This document shows positions 6,883 through 15,389 of a stretch of DNA of 64,000 bases, piece after piece (within the stretch, counting starts at the first letter, position 1; every line of letters begins with the position of its first letter). Source of the stretch: Mycolicibacterium fluoranthenivorans (GTDB taxonomy: Bacteria > Actinomycetota > Actinomycetes > Mycobacteriales > Mycobacteriaceae); the NCBI RefSeq assembly GCF_011758805.1, contig NZ_JAANOW010000001.1, forward strand, positions 558,001 through 622,000, written 5' to 3'. The notes under the pieces are model-generated. The model was not told the origin of the DNA and made no database searches. It was given only the letters and a program-made list of their open reading frames with translations. Made by a program: the position numbers and the translations under genes.

Positions 6883-8537
6883 CCGGTCCTACTTCGGCGG
6901 CCGGGTAGGCCCCGGCCCAGTGCCAGCAGCCCCGCTGCCACGAGCACGCCCAACCACACCAGATGCGCGGCGATCGCGACCGCCCGCCCCGACGCTCCCG
7001 GGGCCGTACCGCCCACCCGGTACAGCGTGAGATCGCCGTCCCGGTAGGCGACCGGCAGATTCACCGCGGGAGAGCCCGGTTCGGCCACCACCCAGCCCAC
7101 CCCGGCGTCGGCCAAGCGCTGCCGGGGGGCGCCGTCGAGCAACAGCGCCGTGACGTGGCGGCCGCGGGTGCCCTCCCCGGACACCGTCTGTCCGCCGATC
7201 ACCAGGTCGCCGCTGGACAGCACATCGGCAGATACCCAGCGGGGCAACGGATCCAGCACCGGCGCGGTCCCGGCCCAGGCGAACTGCCGCATGCTGTCGG
7301 CGGGCAGTACCGCCACCGGACGGGGATCGGCGTTGATCATCGCCGCCACCGTCGCCCACCCCGCCGGGTAGTGCACCGCGCGCATCTGCCCGCCCACACC
7401 CCACGCCAAGTCGGGCAGTACCGCGATCAGCGCGGCGCCGCTGACGACGGCCACCGCGCGGCCGTACCGGGCCACCCCGGCCGCCGCCAGCACATATCCG
7501 GGCAGCGCGAGTGCCACCCACTTCTGCCCGTCGCGCAGCAGGCCCAGGCCCGGCACCGTGCGCACCACCGTCTCCAACAGCGCCAGACCGGGTCCGGTCG
7601 CCAGCAGCGCCGGCAGCACCACCGCGACGACCGCCAGCACCAGCAACGGCCGTGCCGCGCGTACCCGCAACGCCGCGGGCAGGCCCACCACCACCACGGC
7701 CACCACGACGACCGTCGCGACCACCGCGAAAAGACTTGTCCGCGAACCGGGTACGGCCTGCGCGTTCCAGATCCCGCCGAGGCCGGCCAGGCTGCCCGCC
7801 GTGCCCAGCCCGGGTTCGGCGCGGGCCGCGAAGGCGTGCACACCGGTGCTCGCCACGCCGGACAGCGACCCCGCCAGCACCGACGCGGTCAGCCAAGGCA
7901 GCGCGGCCGCGGCCGCCGCGGTCACCACCACCGCCGCGGCGCGCCGGCTGCGCACGCACACCAGCGCCACGATCGCCGCCAGGATGAGTCCCGTCGGGGT
8001 CAATCCCGCCAGCGCGATCCAGAACACCAGGGCAGGCCAGCCCCGTCCGGTCGCCCTGATACCGAACATGGCCGCAGCCACCCAGGGCAGGCAGCCGTAG
8101 CCGACCAGCAGGCTCCAATGGCCCTGCAACAACCGCTCGGCGACATAGGGATTCCAGATCGCCAGCGTCACCGCCACGCATTGACCCGCCAACCCGGTAT
8201 CCGGCAGCACCGCCGACACCAGCCGCGCGGAACCCCAGCCGGCCAGCCACAGCCCGGCCACGAGCAGGACCTTGGCCACCACCCCGCCGTCCACGACCGT
8301 CGACGTCACGGCCATGAAGAAGTCCTGTGGCAGCGCTCGGGGCGCGGCCTCGGTGAGGCCCAGGGCTGCGTCGGACAGGTAGGACCGCGGCGTGGACACC
8401 GCGTCGCGCAGCAACAGATACCCCGGGCCCAGCAGGGGGCCGGTCACCACAAGCGCCAGCGCCAGCGCGTACGCCGGCGCTATCGCTGAGCTCAGGCGGG
8501 CAGGAGCGCAGCGACCCGGGGAGGGGGTCGAGCTCAG
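6861..8537 (-). CDS. Polytopic membrane protein (Rv0226c type)
   Basis: About 558 residues with roughly a dozen hydrophobic segments and a ~120-residue extracytoplasmic-looking C-terminal region before a last transmembrane helix and a basic tail. This resembles the GT-C-like membrane proteins of the envelope cluster; no catalytic motif was identified. The start is uncertain. The frame is open with no ATG near the expected position; a CTG at 8537-8535 overlaps the stop of the upstream gene and gives the family length, whereas the first GTG (8450) gives 529 residues and cuts into the first transmembrane helix. It is transcribed downstream of, and coupled with, the DUF3068 gene. The M. tuberculosis equivalent is Rv0226c. 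Function unknown. Confidence 0.78.
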   Translation of the reverse strand: MSSTPSPGRCAPARLSSAIAPAYALALALVVTGPLLGPGYLLLRDAVSTPRSYLSDAALGLTEAAPRALPQDFFMAVTSTVVDGGVVAKVLLVAGLWLAGWGSARLVSAVLPDTGLAGQCVAVTLAIWNPYVAERLLQGHWSLLVGYGCLPWVAAAMFGIRATGRGWPALVFWIALAGLTPTGLILAAIVALVCVRSRRAAAVVVTAAAAAALPWLTASVLAGSLSGVASTGVHAFAARAEPGLGTAGSLAGLGGIWNAQAVPGSRTSLFAVVATVVVVAVVVVGLPAALRVRAARPLLVLAVVAVVLPALLATGPGLALLETVVRTVPGLGLLRDGQKWVALALPGYVLAAAGVARYGRAVAVVSGAALIAVLPDLAWGVGGQMRAVHYPAGWATVAAMINADPRPVAVLPADSMRQFAWAGTAPVLDPLPRWVSADVLSSGDLVIGGQTVSGEGTRGRHVTALLLDGAPRQRLADAGVGWVVAEPGSPAVNLPVAYRDGDLTLYRVGGTAPGASGRAVAIAAHLVWLGVLVAAGLLALGRGLPGRRSRTGYTTPLT

Positions 8538-9745
8538 ACCGGTCGGTCCGGTGGGAGATCGGTCGGACGCCGGGTCGGGATCTTCTCGGTCTGCGCCTCG
8601 GCCGCCGGCATCGGACCGGACTCGTCGTCTCGGCGGCTGAAGAACCCGCGATCCGAACCGTCGAGTCCCGGATCGATCAGGGCGGATTCGGCGCGCAGCC
8701 CGAACGAACCCAGCAGCACACCACCGACCAGCGTCACCAGGCCCAGGCCGGCGAACGTGATGGGCAGGATGCGGCTCCACAGGGCCAGGTGGTCGGCCTC
8801 GTCGCGCGCGGCGGACACCTGCGACTCGACGGTCTCCTCGGTGGAGGTGACCGTGAAGTCGGCGAACGTCACCTCGGGCTTGAGGGCGTCGCGGGCGTAG
8901 TAGTGAAAGCCGTGCTGCTTGGCCTTGACGATGGTGCCGCTCACCGGGTCCACCCAGAACGTCCGCTGGGCGGCGTAGTAGCGGGTCATGGTGACGGGGT
9001 CGTACGGATCGGCGGCCTCCACGCCCCACTGCGCGGCGCGGGCGGTCACGGTGCTGTCGATGTCGTTGTCGTACAGCGACGCGTACTTGATCGGCTCGGC
9101 CAGCTTGCCGTCGGCGTCGTAGCCGACGTTCTGGGTGAACCGGTAGGTGGTCAGCCCGTTGATGTCCTCTTCGCCGTCGTAGTTCGCGTCGTACGGCTTC
9201 TGCGCGATCGGATCGAAGAACGGGTAGGTCTTCTTCTCGGTGTCGAACGGGAACCGGTAGGCCAGGCCCTCGTGCGGCAGCGCGATGTTGGTCGGCGGGT
9301 TGTCCTCTTCGATGGTCCGCGGTTTCTGCACGGCGCCGCCGGGGTTGGTGTCACTGGACACCGCCTCCGCGGTCTTGCGGTTCAGCGTCACGGTGTCGAC
9401 CATGGCCAACAGCAGGCCGTTGTCCTGCTGTTTGTCGGTGCGCCGCAACGAGGTGCCGACCTGCAGGGTGACGACATCGGCGTTGGCCGGTGCCTCCACG
9501 CTCTCCTGCTGCTGGAGCGCCACCGGAACGTTCTTGTTGACGACGAAATGGTCCGGCTGAGACAGCGAGGCGGGGTCCAGCGAGGTGCCGGTGCCTTCGC
9601 TGATCAGGTCGGCTTCAAGATCCAGTGGGATCTTGGCGATCTTGCCCTTGGTGTACGTGGACAACAGCAAGGCGGCGATGAGCAGGGCAGCACCGAGCCC
9701 CATCAGTCCGCACGCTGCGATTCGCAGGGCCACTGCGCGGTTCAA
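8534..9745 (-). CDS. pgfA: PgfA-like DUF3068 (PorA-type) envelope protein
   Basis: The product is 403 residues. An N-terminal transmembrane anchor (residues ~5-27) is followed by a large extracytoplasmic DUF3068 domain, a second membrane helix around residues ~315-335 and a charged cytoplasmic tail. I chose TTG at 9745 because GGGAG lies six bases upstream; upstream in-frame codons give a poor N-terminus. The family corresponds to M. tuberculosis Rv0227c and M. smegmatis PgfA, reported to work with the MmpL3 trehalose-monomycolate pathway and polar growth. Position next to the Rv0226c- and Rv0228-like genes supports this. The name is transferred from family knowledge. Confidence 0.82.
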   Translation of the reverse strand: MNRAVALRIAACGLMGLGAALLIAALLLSTYTKGKIAKIPLDLEADLISEGTGTSLDPASLSQPDHFVVNKNVPVALQQQESVEAPANADVVTLQVGTSLRRTDKQQDNGLLLAMVDTVTLNRKTAEAVSSDTNPGGAVQKPRTIEEDNPPTNIALPHEGLAYRFPFDTEKKTYPFFDPIAQKPYDANYDGEEDINGLTTYRFTQNVGYDADGKLAEPIKYASLYDNDIDSTVTARAAQWGVEAADPYDPVTMTRYYAAQRTFWVDPVSGTIVKAKQHGFHYYARDALKPEVTFADFTVTSTEETVESQVSAARDEADHLALWSRILPITFAGLGLVTLVGGVLLGSFGLRAESALIDPGLDGSDRGFFSRRDDESGPMPAAEAQTEKIPTRRPTDLPPDRPV

Positions 9746-9837
9746 CCCGTGCTCCCTTCGGTCGAAAGCTGACCCTAACAGCACACCGTAAGGGCGATGT
9801 TTATGCCAACGCGATAGGTCCCGGCACACTGGTCTGT

Positions 9838-11001
9838 GTGAGCACTTCCCAGACCGGCGGGACGCGGAGTTTCCTGCCCGCCGTCGAGGGGATGCGGGCG
9901 TGTGCGGCGATCGGGGTGGTGCTCACCCACGTCGCGTTCCAGACCGGGCACACCGGCGGTGTCGGCGGGCGCCTGCTCGGCCGGTTCGATCTCGCGGTCG
10001 CGGTGTTCTTCGCGCTGTCGGGTTTCCTGCTGTGGCGGGGTCACGCCGCGGCCGCGCGCGGGCTGCGCCGACGGCCCCCGACCGGGCACTATCTGCGCTC
10101 CCGGCTGGTGCGCATCATGCCGGGTTACCTGGTGGCGGTCATCGTGGTGCTCACGTTGTTACCCGACGCACAGGCGGACTTCACGGTGTGGCTGGCCAAC
10201 CTGACCCTCACCCAGATCTATGTGCCGCTGACGCTGACCGCCGGGCTGACCCAGATGTGGAGCCTCTCGGTGGAGGTCAGCTTCTATCTGGCGCTGCCGT
10301 TGCTGGCACTGCTGGCCCGTCGGCTGCCGGTGCGGGCCCGGATCCCGACGATCGCCGTCATGGCGCTTGCCAGCCTGGCCTGGGGACTGCTGCCACTGCA
10401 CCCGCCCGCCGGGGTCAATCCGCTGAACTGGCCGCCGGCCTTCTTCTCCTGGTTCGCCGCGGGCATGCTGCTCGCCGAACTGACCGTCAGCCCTGTCGGG
10501 CTACCGCACCGGCTGGCCCGCAACCGGCTGCTGATGGCGGCACTGGCGGTGCTGGCCTTCGTGGTGGCCGCCTCCCCCCTGGCCGGCCCCGAAGGGCTGA
10601 CGCCGGGCTCGGTGGGCCAGTTCGTGGTGAAGGTGACGATGGGCGCGGTGGTGGCCGGGGCGCTGCTGGCGCCGCTGGTGCTGGACCGGCCTGACACCTC
10701 CCACCGGCTGCTGGGCAGTCCGGTGATGGTCACCCTGGGCCGCTGGTCCTATGGCCTGTTCGTCTGGCACCTGGCGGCGCTGGCCATGGTGTTCCCCGTC
10801 ATCGGGCAGTTCCCCTTCAACGGGCACATGCCGGTGGTGCTGGCGCTCACCCTGGTGTTCGGGTTCGCGATCGCGGCGGTCAGTTATGCGCTGGTCGAGT
10901 CGCCGTGCCGGAACGCGCTGCGCCGCTGGGAGTACCGGCACAACCCGCCGCCGCTGGACAGCTCGGTCACCGATACCGCCGAGCCCGCCATCGCGCGGTA
11001 G
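9838..11001 (+). CDS. tmaT: Acyltransferase-3 family membrane enzyme, TmaT-like
   Basis: The product is 387 residues with about ten transmembrane helices, typical of the acyltransferase-3 (OafA/YrhL) family. The N-terminus has V-E-G-M-R-A-x-A-A-I-G-V-V-L-T-H (His29 is the usual catalytic histidine) and R-x-R/R-I-M-P-G-Y after helix 2. The start is GTG 9838, divergent from pgfA across 92 bases. The equivalent gene (Rv0228) has been linked to acetylation of trehalose mycolates (TmaT) needed for MmpL-mediated export, which fits the pgfA neighbourhood. The acyl donor and acceptor are inferred from that family. Confidence 0.8.
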   Translation: MSTSQTGGTRSFLPAVEGMRACAAIGVVLTHVAFQTGHTGGVGGRLLGRFDLAVAVFFALSGFLLWRGHAAAARGLRRRPPTGHYLRSRLVRIMPGYLVAVIVVLTLLPDAQADFTVWLANLTLTQIYVPLTLTAGLTQMWSLSVEVSFYLALPLLALLARRLPVRARIPTIAVMALASLAWGLLPLHPPAGVNPLNWPPAFFSWFAAGMLLAELTVSPVGLPHRLARNRLLMAALAVLAFVVAASPLAGPEGLTPGSVGQFVVKVTMGAVVAGALLAPLVLDRPDTSHRLLGSPVMVTLGRWSYGLFVWHLAALAMVFPVIGQFPFNGHMPVVLALTLVFGFAIAAVSYALVESPCRNALRRWEYRHNPPPLDSSVTDTAEPAIAR

Positions 11002-11156
11002 CGCCACCGGGCATGAAGCGACCTCATTGTCGGGGCGCTGCGGCGTTGGCAACCCAGGATTTCGAAGACTGAAACGTCGGTACATCTTCCCGAAACCTGA
11101 ATCTTATCCACTTTTCTTGGACGGCGAAGGTGCGCCGCGACAAGGGAGGGCGTGAG

Positions 11157-12095
11157 ATGACCGAGAAGTATCACTTGCCGAATACCGCGACGATGGAGCA
11201 GATCACGGCGGCGTTGCGTGCGGATGGGTTCGTCATTGTCGACAATCTGGTTCCGCCGGAGTTGATGGATCAGATCGCCGAGGAACTCGACGACTACATC
11301 GACGACACCCCGAATGGTCGGGACGACTTCGTGGGGCGGTTGACCCGTCGGACGGGTGCGCTGATTGCGCGGTCGGAGGCATCGCGGGAGTTGGTGATGC
11401 ATCCGCTGGTGCTCTCGGTGGCCGCCGAGATGCTGAAGAAAGCGACGGCTTTTCAGTTGCATCTGACCCAGATCATCAGTGTGTATCCGGGTGAGACCGC
11501 TCAGCCGCTGCATCGTGATGAGCTCGCGTGGGACTTCTTCCCGTTCCCCGAGGACTATGACGTGCAGTGCAACACGATCTGGGCGATGACGGACTTCACG
11601 GTGGCAAACGGTGCCACCCGCGTGGTTCCCGGTTCGCACAAGGTGTTCGACAAGCAGGGTTCGGACTACACCGAGGCCGACGAGGTTCGTGCGGTCATGC
11701 CCAAGGGGTCGGTGTTCTTCTACACCGGCAAGGTCTACCACTCGGCGGCGCCCAACACCTCCGATATGGTCCGCCAGGGCATCAACATCACCTACGCCGT
11801 GGGCTGGGTCCGCCAGGAGGAAAACCAATACCTCTCCACCCCTTTGGAAATCGCCAAAACCCTGGACGACGACCTCCTCAAGGTCATGGGCTACCAAATG
11901 GGCGGTCTCGCGGTGGGCTACGTCAGCGATTTCCTCGATCCGCTCTCCGCGGTTCGGCCCGAACTCGGTGGGCGACAATACGACTTCGAAGGGCTCACCC
12001 AAACCAGCGGCCACGTCGACCAGGACTACCAGAACTCGTTCCACGCCGACATGGTCAACGCCGAGACCCCCGAACCCGTGACGGAGTCCGTCTGA
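11157..12095 (+). CDS. PhyH-type Fe(II)/2-oxoglutarate dioxygenase
   Basis: The product is 312 residues in a double-stranded beta-helix fold of the phytanoyl-CoA dioxygenase family. Iron ligands are visible as H119-x-D121 (L-H-R-D-E) and H195 (V-Y-H-S), with R206 in the expected 2-oxoglutarate-binding position. The ATG at 11157 has a strong AAGGGAGG about seven bases upstream. Its stop overlaps the start of a RidA-like gene (TGATG), so the two are co-translated. A TetR regulator and an APC permease lie just beyond. The pair may hydroxylate and process an imported amine or amino acid; the substrate is unknown. It has no counterpart at this position in M. tuberculosis, so this is an accessory block. 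Confidence 0.85.
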   Translation: MTEKYHLPNTATMEQITAALRADGFVIVDNLVPPELMDQIAEELDDYIDDTPNGRDDFVGRLTRRTGALIARSEASRELVMHPLVLSVAAEMLKKATAFQLHLTQIISVYPGETAQPLHRDELAWDFFPFPEDYDVQCNTIWAMTDFTVANGATRVVPGSHKVFDKQGSDYTEADEVRAVMPKGSVFFYTGKVYHSAAPNTSDMVRQGINITYAVGWVRQEENQYLSTPLEIAKTLDDDLLKVMGYQMGGLAVGYVSDFLDPLSAVRPELGGRQYDFEGLTQTSGHVDQDYQNSFHADMVNAETPEPVTESV

Positions 12096-12505
12096 TGACC
12101 ATCTCCTACAGCAGTCCAGAGGTCGGTTACCTCGACCAGACTGTCTTCAAGAAGCTGGGCTTCACGCAGAACGTCTGGGCGCACGACACGCTCTACATGT
12201 CCGGTATCGCACCGTTCACCGGCGGCGATCCCGAATTCGTCGTGGTGGGCATCGGCTCGATGAGAGAGCAGACCATCTTCATCCTCGACATCCTCAAGAG
12301 GTTGCTCGAGGCCGAGGGGCTGACCTACGGCAACCTCGTGGCGATCACGATCTACGCCACCAGCTCCACCGAATTCTTCGAAGTCGCCCCAGTCATCGCC
12401 GAAGCCTTCGGTGATGAGGCGCCGACCCAGACCCTCGTCGGCGTCACCGAATTGGCGCACCCCGAGCAGCGCATCGAGATCACCGCCACGGCCGTCAGGT
12501 CCTGA
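12095..12505 (+). CDS. RidA/YjgF-family protein
   Basis: The product is 136 residues, the usual length for trimeric RidA proteins, which clear reactive enamines or imines. The core G-L-T-Y-G-N-L-V-A-I-T-I-Y and the terminal I-E-I-T-A-T-A-V strand are clear. Where E. coli RidA has its essential Arg105 (V-A-R-L), I align V-T-E-L here, so the catalytic Arg may be absent and the protein may belong to a different Rid subgroup. The gene starts inside the stop of the dioxygenase gene, implying that it acts on the same intermediate. A strong hairpin terminator follows 95 bases downstream. Confidence 0.82.
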   Translation: MTISYSSPEVGYLDQTVFKKLGFTQNVWAHDTLYMSGIAPFTGGDPEFVVVGIGSMREQTIFILDILKRLLEAEGLTYGNLVAITIYATSSTEFFEVAPVIAEAFGDEAPTQTLVGVTELAHPEQRIEITATAVRS

Positions 12506-12599
12506 TTGCCGGCAAACCTTCTGCCCCACAGCAGAAACCAGAGGACACGCGGTCGGTGCCGAGACACCGGCCACCATCCCGGTGTGATCGCGATCCCGG

Positions 12600-12642
12600 C
12601 GGCCAACCGTGCCCACCCGTGACGGGTCGGCACGGTTGGCCG
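12600..12642 (+). terminator. Long hairpin terminator after the dioxygenase-RidA operon
   Basis: A perfect 14-bp stem (12600-12613 with 12629-12642) encloses a second short palindrome ACCCGT-g-ACGGGT at 12615-12627. There is no T tract, as is common for mycobacterial terminators. Confidence 0.7.
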
Positions 12643-12740
12643 CTCACGCTGCGCGCGCGGCGGCGATACGGCTAGTATTTCTTGTCGGCGCGGCAAGCAC
12701 GCGAGGCGGCATCGCAAGCCAAAGGGGGCGTCGGAGCACC

Positions 12741-13469
12741 ATGGTCGGAGCTGTCCGTCACCTGGATACCGCGGGCAGCGGACGCGACTCGGCGCTTCCC
12801 AATCGTCCGCGCGCATCGGTACGCCTGCGTGACCTGATGATGCCGATCGCGCAGGACGCCGGCGCCTCCCGCAAGCCGCTCCAGGCCCGCAGCCAGGAGA
12901 AGATGGATCGCGTGCTCGCGGCCACCCACGATCTACTGATCGCCTCGGGCCCCAGCACCATCACCACCACCGCCGTGGCAGCCCGCGCCGGAGTCTCCGT
13001 CGGGTGGATGTACAACTTCTTCGATGATCGGGAGTCCCTTCTGGAGGAGGTCTTGATCCAGGGACTCGTCGATCTCGATGCCCGATGGGACGAAGTGGGG
13101 TTCAGCCTGTCCGGGGCGGACTGGCGGACGACGGCGGCCGCCGGCATCGACGCCCTCATCGACTTTCTTCTCACCGGTACCGGAATAGCGGGATTTCGCG
13201 TGCTGTGGTTCTCGTCCGAGTTCTCCGGCCGGATGGTCCAGGTGAACCGGGCCCACGACGATGCGGTCGCGGCGTACCTGTGCAACGGTGTCAGCGCGTT
13301 GCGCGCGGATGCCCCGGACATCCCCCTCTACCTGATGGCGCAGACATTCATCGGGGTGCTCGACAAGGGATTCGACATCGCGTTCCGTGCCGACGCCAAC
13401 GGTGACGAGGCGGCGCTTGCCGAGTTGCGGCGCGCAGCGCTGGCGTACCTGGAGACGTTCCTCGAGTAG
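12741..13469 (+). CDS. TetR-family transcriptional regulator
   Basis: The product is 242 residues from ATG 12741 with AAAGGGGG upstream. After a ~45-residue N-terminal extension it has the TetR helix-turn-helix, [22 protein letters not shown], ending in the Y-x-F-F-x-x-R-E-S-L signature, then a helical ligand-binding domain. It lies between the PhyH/RidA operon and the convergent APC permease gene, and probably controls one or both in response to their substrate. The effector is unknown. Confidence 0.88.
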   Translation: MVGAVRHLDTAGSGRDSALPNRPRASVRLRDLMMPIAQDAGASRKPLQARSQEKMDRVLAATHDLLIASGPSTITTTAVAARAGVSVGWMYNFFDDRESLLEEVLIQGLVDLDARWDEVGFSLSGADWRTTAAAGIDALIDFLLTGTGIAGFRVLWFSSEFSGRMVQVNRAHDDAVAAYLCNGVSALRADAPDIPLYLMAQTFIGVLDKGFDIAFRADANGDEAALAELRRAALAYLETFLE

Positions 13470-13493
13470 CCGGCGTTGCGCGCCGCCCCGGGC

Positions 13494-15068
13494 TCAGCCG
13501 GCTTCCAGCGCCACGTCCGGTTTCACCGAGGGGGTGCGGGTGTGTGGATGCGCACGCACCAAGTCCTCCGCGACGATGCCGTCCTCTCCGGTGTGGCCGT
13601 GGTCGGAAAGGGCGCTGAGCGCTTCGGGTTTCTTGACCACCAGATACGCCATGATCGCGAACGCCAGCACGTAGACCGCCAGCGAGATCGGCGCGGCCAG
13701 GCTGATCGGCCAACTCAACGGTGCGATGAAGCTGAAGACGGGGATACCTGCGCCGACAAAGAAGCCAGGGACGAGGAAGAGCACACCCAGTACCGGGATG
13801 ATCAGGTGGACAACGACTTTGAACTCACTGCGGCGATACCGCAGGTAGTACACCGGGCAGGACAGGGCGGCCAGCATGTGCACCGGCAGCGCGATGACCG
13901 CGATGATCGTCCCGAAGAGTCCCAGGGAGGGGACAGGTCCCCAGAGCAGACCGCCGACCACCGCGGCGACGGCTCCGATTCCGAACATGAGATAGATGGC
14001 CGACACCGGTGACTTCCACTTGGGATGAGTCTTGGCGAAGACCTTGGGGATGGTGCCGGCGTGGGCCATGGCCCAGATGTGGCGGGTTCCGCCCATCGAC
14101 GCGCCGTTGGCGCAGGCCACCGAGCTGTTGAGCAAGGCCAGCAGCAGGACGATCCACCCTGCACCCCATAGGTTCTTGGCGATCCCGATCCAGCCGTCGC
14201 CTTCGTTGAAGGTCATGAAGTCGAACAGCTTGTCGGCACCGAAGTACGTGGACGCCGCATAGCTGCCGACGATGTAGAAGAGGCCGACGATGACCGCGGA
14301 CCAGACGATGGCGCGGGGGATGTTGCGCTTGGGGTCCTTGGTTTCGGCGGCCAACGGTGCACCGGCCTCGAAGCCGATGAACGCCAGGAAGGCGTAGACG
14401 GAAGCTGCGATCACACCCGAAATGCCGGTGAAGCCTTCGACGTTCGCGTGCTCGGTGGTGAAGACCGACAGGGAGTTGTTGCTGCCCGCGGCCATGATCA
14501 TGTGGATACTCATGCCGAGAAGCACCAAGATCTCCAACGAGCCGAGAATCACGCCGGCCTTGGTGCTGAACGCGGCGCCGAAGTAGTTGAACGCACCCGA
14601 GATCAGGAGACATCCCAGTCCGGCGACGATCCACGTGGCCTTGTAGGCCGCGCCGCCCTGGGGGAAGAGGGCGGCACCGATCAGGTTGCCGAACACCAGC
14701 GCCAGATAGGGCAATGCGGCCAGGTAGAACATCGGAGCGCAGAACGCGATGACAAAGCCGAGGGCGGGGTGAAAGGCGCGACCGACGAATGAGCCGAGAC
14801 CGCCGGCGGTGGAGATGTGCTTGGCCATTTGGGCGATGCCCACCGCCACCAGCACGCAGCCGATGGTCGCACCGACCACGGCCAGCGGCAGTGCGCCGCC
14901 GGAGAACAGCGATCCGGTCATGATCGCGTAAGCCAGACCGGCGCCCGGGGCCATCGTCGCGATCGATACGAAGAGGACGCCGGACAGCGTGATGCTGCCC
15001 TTGGCGAGTCCCTCCTCGCCCTCTCCGACATCGATTGGGGCGTCGACGGTTTCCGGTGAAGTGGTCAT
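13494..15068 (-). CDS. APC-superfamily amino acid/amine permease
   Basis: The product is 524 residues with about 12 transmembrane helices. The first helix carries S-x-x-x-M-A-P-G-A-G-L-A-Y, the substrate-binding kink typical of APC transporters, and helix 6 contains F-I-G-F-E-A-G-A-P-L-A-A-E-T-K-D-P-K-R-N-I-P-R-A, the hallmark cytoplasmic motif. The ATG at 15068 is preceded by CAGGAGAT. It converges on the TetR gene and has a 320-base divergent leader with two strong hairpins. It probably imports an amino acid or amine for the neighbouring dioxygenase pathway; the substrate cannot be read from the sequence. Confidence 0.88.
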   Translation of the reverse strand: MTTSPETVDAPIDVGEGEEGLAKGSITLSGVLFVSIATMAPGAGLAYAIMTGSLFSGGALPLAVVGATIGCVLVAVGIAQMAKHISTAGGLGSFVGRAFHPALGFVIAFCAPMFYLAALPYLALVFGNLIGAALFPQGGAAYKATWIVAGLGCLLISGAFNYFGAAFSTKAGVILGSLEILVLLGMSIHMIMAAGSNNSLSVFTTEHANVEGFTGISGVIAASVYAFLAFIGFEAGAPLAAETKDPKRNIPRAIVWSAVIVGLFYIVGSYAASTYFGADKLFDFMTFNEGDGWIGIAKNLWGAGWIVLLLALLNSSVACANGASMGGTRHIWAMAHAGTIPKVFAKTHPKWKSPVSAIYLMFGIGAVAAVVGGLLWGPVPSLGLFGTIIAVIALPVHMLAALSCPVYYLRYRRSEFKVVVHLIIPVLGVLFLVPGFFVGAGIPVFSFIAPLSWPISLAAPISLAVYVLAFAIMAYLVVKKPEALSALSDHGHTGEDGIVAEDLVRAHPHTRTPSVKPDVALEAG

Positions 15069-15157
15069 AGGTATCTCCTGGGTGTTCGAGACGCGCTGAT
15101 GCAGGGCACCTGCAAAGGCTGATCGGAGCGGCACGCCACACTGCGCGCATCGAGTCG

Positions 15158-15230
15158 GGTCAGTTCCCGTGGGAAGCTGACCAATACGGGGTGTCCGGGC
15201 GAGGACCGGTGCGAGCAACGGCTCGCCACC
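15158..15230 (-). promoter_or_regulatory. Structured 5' leader of the APC permease (riboswitch-like or attenuator candidate)
   Basis: On the minus strand, about 90 bases before the permease start, two stable stems lie in tandem. One is 15158-15182 (GGTCAG-TTCCC pairing with GGGAA-CTGACC, one bulged base). The other is 15208-15230 (GCGAGC pairing with GCTCGC, extended by GGT/ACC). I could not match it to a named riboswitch class. The remaining part of the 15069-15389 gap holds an AT-rich promoter-like stretch near 15235-15255 and an 11-base palindrome CGTGTGACACG at 15292-15302 towards the plus-strand gene. Confidence 0.4.
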
Positions 15231-15389
15231 GAAAGTGAATAAGTTTCATATTTCTCCCGAGGTTCTGCCGCGTAAATAGCTGATTTCATCGCGTGTGACA
15301 CGACGGGAGAGGCGTCGCGCCGGCTGCTGCGCACGGCCTCCCGCGGTTCGGGATCGACTTTATCTAGTACCGCGGGTACCGTTCTGCGG

